Assembly (NCBI GenBank): GCA_947448105.1
Contig: CANFNE010000063.1
Span: 1 to 10,483, forward strand
DNA length: 10,483 nt
Reading direction: 5' to 3'
Origin: Burkholderiales bacterium
GTDB lineage: Bacteria; Pseudomonadota; Gammaproteobacteria; Burkholderiales; Burkholderiaceae_C
Shown: positions 7,269 through 10,483 of the stretch, piece by piece
Position numbering within the stretch: position 1 is the stretch's first letter
Layout: the number at the start of each line of letters is the position of its first letter
The notes under the pieces: generated by a model
What the model was told of the DNA's origin: nothing
The model's database searches: none
The model's input: the letters and a program-made list of their open reading frames with translations, nothing else
Made by a program: the position numbers and the translations under genes

Positions 7269-8603
7269 ATGAAACCTGTTATCGCCCTGGTCGGAAGACC
7301 CAATGTGGGCAAATCAACCCTGTTCAACCGGCTGACCAAGACGCGCGACGCCATCGTCGCCGACTACGCGGGTCTGACGCGCGACCGGCATTACGGCAAC
7401 GCCAAGCACGGCAAGCACGAATACATCGTGGTCGACACCGGTGGCTTTGAGCCGGACGCCGCTTCGGGCATCTACAAAGAGATGGCCAAGCAAACCCGCC
7501 AGGCCGTGGCCGAAGCCGATGTGGTGCTCTTTGTGGTGGATGCGCGCGGCGGCGTATCGGCCCAAGACCATGAAATTGCGAAGTACCTGCGCCGCTTGGG
7601 CAAGTCGGCCATCGTGGTGGCCAACAAGGCCGAAGGCATGACCGATGGCGTGCAGTTCACCGAGTTTTTCGAGTTGGGCCTGGGCGCCGTGATTCCGATC
7701 AGCGCGGCGCATGGCCAGGGCATTCGTCCGCTGATTGACCAGGTGCTCGAACCCCTGGCGCTGGCCATGGCGCAAGCGGAAGAGGAAAGCGACCCCACCA
7801 CCATCAAACTGGCTGTCGCGGGGCGCCCCAATGTGGGCAAGTCCACGCTGATCAACACCTGGCTGGGCGAAGAGCGCCTGGTGGCCTTTGACATGCCCGG
7901 CACCACGCGCGACGCGATTGCCGTGCCCTTTGAGCGCGGCGGTCAAAAGTTTGAGCTGATCGACACGGCCGGTTTGCGCCGCAAGGGCAAGGTGTTTGAG
8001 GCGATCGAGAAGTTCTCGGTGGTCAAGACGCTGCAGGCCATCGAATCAGCCAACGTTGTACTGCTGCTGATCGACGCCATCCAGGGCGTGACCGACCAGG
8101 ACGCGCACATTGCTGGCTACATCCTGGAATCAGGCCGCGCGGTGGTGGTGGCAGTCAACAAGTGGGACGCGGTGGATGAATACCAGCGCGAACTCGTCAA
8201 GCGTTCGCTGGAAACCCGCCTGGGTTTTCTGAAATTCGCTGCCTTGCACCTGATATCGGCCACCAAGCGCCAGGGTCTTGGCCCGGTGTGGGATTCGATT
8301 GCGCAGGCGCACCGTTCGGCCAACCGCAAGATGCCCACGCCAGTGCTTACGCGCCTGCTCATGGAGGCCGTGCAGTTCCAGACGCCCAAAAAAACCGGTA
8401 TGTACCGCCCCAAGCTGCGTTATGCGCACCAAGGCGGCATGAACCCGCCCATCATCATCATCCACGGCAATTCGCTGGAGCATGTCACGGACTCCTACAA
8501 GCGCTTTCTGGAAGGGCGTTTCCGCAAGGAATTCGACCTGGTGGGAACCCCCTTGCTGATCCAGATGAAGTCTGCAACCAACCCGTATTCAGACAAAGAC
8601 TGA
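7269..8603 (+). CDS. der: Der (EngA), tandem-G-domain GTPase for 50S ribosome assembly
   Basis: Essential GTPase that binds and helps mature the large ribosomal subunit. The 444 residues give the usual layout: G domain 1, acidic linker (about 170-180, AEEESDP), G domain 2, and a C-terminal KH-like domain from about 360. P-loops GRPNVGKST are at residues 9-17 and 185-193. The G3 motifs are DTGG and DTAG. The G4 motif of domain 2 is normal, NKWD at 297-300. In domain 1 it reads NKAE (119-122), with Glu in place of the base-reading Asp; I believe this also occurs in other betaproteobacterial Der proteins. The start at ATG 7269 has a weak ribosome site. A 108-base gap to hfq follows. Confidence 0.97.
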   Translation: MKPVIALVGRPNVGKSTLFNRLTKTRDAIVADYAGLTRDRHYGNAKHGKHEYIVVDTGGFEPDAASGIYKEMAKQTRQAVAEADVVLFVVDARGGVSAQDHEIAKYLRRLGKSAIVVANKAEGMTDGVQFTEFFELGLGAVIPISAAHGQGIRPLIDQVLEPLALAMAQAEEESDPTTIKLAVAGRPNVGKSTLINTWLGEERLVAFDMPGTTRDAIAVPFERGGQKFELIDTAGLRRKGKVFEAIEKFSVVKTLQAIESANVVLLLIDAIQGVTDQDAHIAGYILESGRAVVVAVNKWDAVDEYQRELVKRSLETRLGFLKFAALHLISATKRQGLGPVWDSIAQAHRSANRKMPTPVLTRLLMEAVQFQTPKKTGMYRPKLRYAHQGGMNPPIIIIHGNSLEHVTDSYKRFLEGRFRKEFDLVGTPLLIQMKSATNPYSDKD

Positions 8604-8636
8604 TCGCCTGGTAAAGCCGGTTTGCTAATCCCCTGA

Positions 8637-8649
8637 GCCCCCTGGGGGC
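8637..8649. repeat. Short perfect inverted repeat between der and hfq
   Basis: GCCCCC and GGGGGC flank a single T, so a folded form would have a stem of about five pairs with a CTG loop. It is followed by a run of A (8651-8656), not T, so it does not look like a rho-independent terminator on the + strand. On the - strand the T run precedes the hairpin, which also does not fit. Function unknown. Confidence 0.6.
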
Positions 8650-8670
8650 GAAAAAATACCGCAGGGCATG

Positions 8671-8679
8671 TGGTATCTT
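8671..8679 (+). promoter_or_regulatory. Possible extended -10 promoter of hfq
   Basis: TG, one base, then TATCTT (8674-8679) forms an extended -10 element 33 bases before the hfq GTG. No convincing -35 is found 16-18 bases upstream, where there is an A-run. The location in the only sizeable gap of the window makes an hfq promoter plausible, but the hexamer matches the consensus at only four of six positions. Confidence 0.33.
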
Positions 8680-8711
8680 CTTAGCTCTTACTTTCCAACA
8701 CGGAGAATATC

Positions 8712-8960
8712 GTGAACAACAAAAGCCAACTCCTCCAAGACCCCTTTTTGAATGCATTGCGCCGCGAGCACATCCCGGTGTCGGTGTATTTGGTCAACGG
8801 CATCAAGTTGCAAGGGCAGATCGAGTCTTTTGACCAGTACGTCGTGTTGTTGCGCAATACCGTGACACAAATGGTCTACAAGCACGCTATTTCCACCATC
8901 GTTCCCGGCCGCGCGGTCAATTTGGCGGCTGCTGGTGCCGACGAGGCGCCAGCGCCTTAA
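8712..8960 (+). CDS. hfq: Hfq, RNA chaperone
   Basis: 82-residue Sm-like protein that forms a hexameric ring and pairs small RNAs with mRNAs. The start is GTG at 8712, set by GGAG at 8702-8705 with a 6-base spacer and by alignment to the family N-terminus. Proximal-face residues are present: Q9, D10, K57 and H58 of the YKHA motif, each one higher than E. coli numbering. Distal-face residues Y26, G30 and K32 are also seen. The lateral rim reads RREH (17-20) where E. coli has RRER, one positive charge fewer. The C-terminal tail is short and Ala-rich (LAAAGADEAPAP). It heads the conserved hfq-hflX-hflK order; hflX begins 54 bases after its stop. Confidence 0.97.
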   Translation: MNNKSQLLQDPFLNALRREHIPVSVYLVNGIKLQGQIESFDQYVVLLRNTVTQMVYKHAISTIVPGRAVNLAAAGADEAPAP

Positions 8961-9014
8961 CACCTTGCCTGTGCGAGGCGGCAGCGTGCATCCAGGTTCT
9001 ACACCTTCTCCCGT

Positions 9015-10181
9015 TTGAATCCCACCGACCGACCCACGTCTGCGCGAACCATTTTGGTCGGTGTGGATTTGGGATTGCCCCATTTTGATGGCGAGCTCGA
9101 AGAGCTGGGTTTGCTGGCCCGCACCGCCGGGCTTGAGCCGGTGGCGTCCATCACCTGCAAACGCCGCGCGCCTGACGCCGCGCTGTTTGTGGGCACCGGC
9201 AAAGCCGACGAGATCAAGCTTCTGGCCGCCCAGCATGGCGCAGAAGAGATCCTGTTCGACCAAAGCCTGAGCCCTGGCCAGCAGCGCAACCTAGAGCGCC
9301 GCTTGGAGCTGCCGGTCAATGACCGCACCTTTTTGATTCTGGAAATATTTGCCCAACGCGCACGCAGCCACGAGGGCAAGTTGCAGGTAGAACTCGCCCG
9401 CTTGCAGTACCTGAGTACACGCCTGGTGCGCCGCTGGTCGCATCTGGAGCGCCAGCGTGGCGGCATCGGTACCCGTGGCGGTCCGGGCGAGACGCAGATT
9501 GAGCTCGACCGGCGCATGATCGCCACCACCATCAAGCGCACCAAAGAACAGTTGCAAAAGGTCAAGCGCCAGCACCAGACCCAGCGCAAGCAGCGCGACC
9601 GGCGCGGCGCCTTCAATATTTCGCTCATTGGCTACACCAATGCGGGCAAGTCCACCTTGTTCAATGCCCTGGTCAAGGCGCGCGCCTATGCCGCTGACCA
9701 GTTGTTTGCCACGCTCGACACCACCACGCGCCAGTTGTATCTGGGCGAGGCCAAGCGCTCGGTGTCCTTGTCCGACACCGTGGGCTTTATCCGGGACCTG
9801 CCGCACGGCTTGATTGATGCGTTTCAGGCCACCTTGCAAGAAGCCATTGATGCCGATTTGCTGGTGCATGTGGTGGACGCGTCCAACCCAGACCATGTGC
9901 TGCAAATCCGCCAGGTGCAGCAGGTACTCAAGGAAATCGGGGCGCAAGACATTCCACAGTTGCTGGTCTTTAACAAAATCGACGCCATGGAGGCTGCGAA
10001 TCTTCCGCTGCAAGAACAAGACCTGTTCGAGGTCGACGGCGTGCAAACCCCGCGTCTGTTCGTGAGCGCCCGCGCGGGCACCGGCATTGCCAGTTTGCGG
10101 GCCATCCTGGCCGCCATTGTGTCGCGCGATCGCGCAGCCGACGGCGGCGATTCCCCTCTGGCCGAAGAGGCTGAAACCTAA
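9015..10181 (+). CDS. hflX: HflX, ribosome-splitting GTPase
   Basis: 388-residue GTPase of the HflX (Obg-like) family that binds the 50S subunit and splits stalled or stress-arrested 70S ribosomes. The N-terminal HflX domain shows FVGTGKADEI, LSPGQQRNLE, the FAQRARSHEGKLQVELA block, and the glycine-rich GGIGTRGGPGETQ loop. The G domain has P-loop GYTNAGKST at 206-214, DTVGF (G3) and NKID at 320-323. Compared with E. coli (426 residues) the protein ends soon after the G domain, with no recognisable C-terminal domain. The start is unclear: the frame back to the hfq stop contains no ATG or GTG, leaving TTG 9015 as the best choice, although no good Shine-Dalgarno precedes it. It shares frame with hfq, separated by the TAA at 8958. 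Confidence 0.93.
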   Translation: MNPTDRPTSARTILVGVDLGLPHFDGELEELGLLARTAGLEPVASITCKRRAPDAALFVGTGKADEIKLLAAQHGAEEILFDQSLSPGQQRNLERRLELPVNDRTFLILEIFAQRARSHEGKLQVELARLQYLSTRLVRRWSHLERQRGGIGTRGGPGETQIELDRRMIATTIKRTKEQLQKVKRQHQTQRKQRDRRGAFNISLIGYTNAGKSTLFNALVKARAYAADQLFATLDTTTRQLYLGEAKRSVSLSDTVGFIRDLPHGLIDAFQATLQEAIDADLLVHVVDASNPDHVLQIRQVQQVLKEIGAQDIPQLLVFNKIDAMEAANLPLQEQDLFEVDGVQTPRLFVSARAGTGIASLRAILAAIVSRDRAADGGDSPLAEEAET

Positions 10182-10192
10182 TTGTGGACAAT
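10181..10192. promoter_or_regulatory. DnaA-box-like palindrome between hflX and hflK
   Basis: ATTGT-GG-ACAAT is a perfect 5+5 inverted repeat just after the hflX stop. On the - strand, 10183-10191 reads TTGTCCACA, one mismatch from the E. coli DnaA box TTATCCACA. A single such 9-mer may well be chance, so this is recorded only as a site to test. Confidence 0.25.
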
Positions 10193-10207
10193 CGGATTCG
10201 TTGTGCG

Positions 10208-10211
10208 AAGG
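10208..10211 (+). promoter_or_regulatory. Ribosome binding site that favours the second ATG of hflK
   Basis: AAGG lies 8 bases before ATG 10220 but only 2 bases before the in-frame ATG 10214. Spacing therefore favours 10220 as the start of hflK. Confidence 0.55.
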
Positions 10212-10219
10212 CTATGACC

Positions 10220-10483
10220 ATGAAATTTTCAATTCCAACTTTTAACCTGGGCCGCATGTTCAATCTGAACGACAGCCGCTGGGGCCGTGCCGACGACGCC
10301 AAGCCGGAAGAGGGCGGTCCCGCCAAACCGCAAGCTGCGCCCGAGCCAAAAGACGAGGTGCCCGCAGCCGAAGAGCGGCCGCGTCCCACGCCACGTCCCG
10401 GCGCGCAGTCGGGCCCGCCCGACTTGGACGAGCTGTGGCGCGACTTCAACCGCAAGCTCAATGGCTGGATGGGTGGCGGCAAA
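10220..10483 (+). CDS. hflK: HflK, N-terminal part of FtsH protease modulator (3'-truncated by window edge)
   Basis: First 88 residues of an HflK-like protein; the frame is still open at the last base. HflK with HflC forms a large SPFH/prohibitin-type membrane assembly around the FtsH protease and modulates its activity. Visible here are MKFSIPTFNLGRMFNLNDSR, a long Pro/Ala/Glu-rich hydrophilic stretch (about 25-67), and PPDLDELWRDFNRKLNGWMGG, which matches the typical pre-membrane HflK N-terminal motif. The membrane segment and SPFH domain lie beyond the window. The start is either ATG 10214 or ATG 10220; the latter has better ribosome-site spacing. Position straight after hflX supports the call, and hflC should follow downstream. 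Confidence 0.88.
   Translation, partial: MKFSIPTFNLGRMFNLNDSRWGRADDAKPEEGGPAKPQAAPEPKDEVPAAEERPRPTPRPGAQSGPPDLDELWRDFNRKLNGWMGGGK

Noticed and set aside
8607..8627. Sigma-54-like promoter (TGG...TTTGC) after der
   Set aside because: The GG and GC elements are 12 bases apart instead of 10, and the flanking consensus is poor.
8637..8656. Rho-independent terminator between der and hfq
   Set aside because: The hairpin is followed by A residues rather than T on the + strand, and no gene converges from the other side.
8966..8979. Small GCCT/AGGC stem-loop after hfq as a terminator
   Set aside because: The stem has only four pairs and there is no T-run after it.
8965..9005. Promoter for hflX in the hfq-hflX gap
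   Set aside because: The -35-like TTGCCT has no -10 at acceptable spacing; the only TACACC is 29 bases away.
1..10483. An undescribed defence, mobile or biosynthetic system
   Set aside because: Every stretch is accounted for by well-known conserved housekeeping genes in a familiar order, and no gap is large enough to hide another protein gene of ordinary size.

Overview
The window is an ordinary, well-conserved stretch of housekeeping chromosome from a GC-rich betaproteobacterium. Protein wording (RlmN, IspG, HisS, Der, Hfq) and gene order point to Burkholderiales, most likely a Comamonadaceae member near Rhodoferax or Polaromonas; the genus is inference. All eleven genes lie on the + strand and are tightly packed. 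There is no sign of a mobile element, CRISPR array, tRNA, rRNA or recent transfer, and no gap exceeds about 110 bases.

Region 1 (1-5417) holds rlmN (5' end cut off), pilW/pilF, rodZ, ispG and hisS. The genes nearly touch or overlap (1-nt gap, 8-nt overlap, 4-nt overlap, 8-nt gap), as in one co-transcribed and partly translationally coupled unit. It joins RNA modification (RlmN), a type IV pilus pilotin (PilW), cell-shape control (RodZ), isoprenoid synthesis (IspG) and tRNA charging (HisS).

Region 2 (5430-8603) holds yfgM, bamB and der: a periplasmic TPR protein, an outer-membrane beta-barrel assembly lipoprotein and a double-GTPase ribosome assembly factor. A good sigma-70-like promoter candidate lies in the last codons of hisS, so this trio may have its own start besides read-through.

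Region 3 (8604-10483) opens with the largest gap (108 nt), which holds a short perfect inverted repeat and a possible extended -10 promoter. It continues with hfq, hflX and the first 88 codons of hflK, the classical hfq-hflX-hflK(-hflC) order. These encode the RNA chaperone Hfq, the ribosome-splitting GTPase HflX and a subunit of the FtsH-regulating HflKC complex.

I found no undescribed system. The points worth a second look are small: the candidate promoter inside hisS, an NKAE instead of NKxD motif in the first G domain of Der, an HflX that ends soon after its G domain, non-ATG starts for hfq and hflX, and a DnaA-box-like palindrome before hflK.
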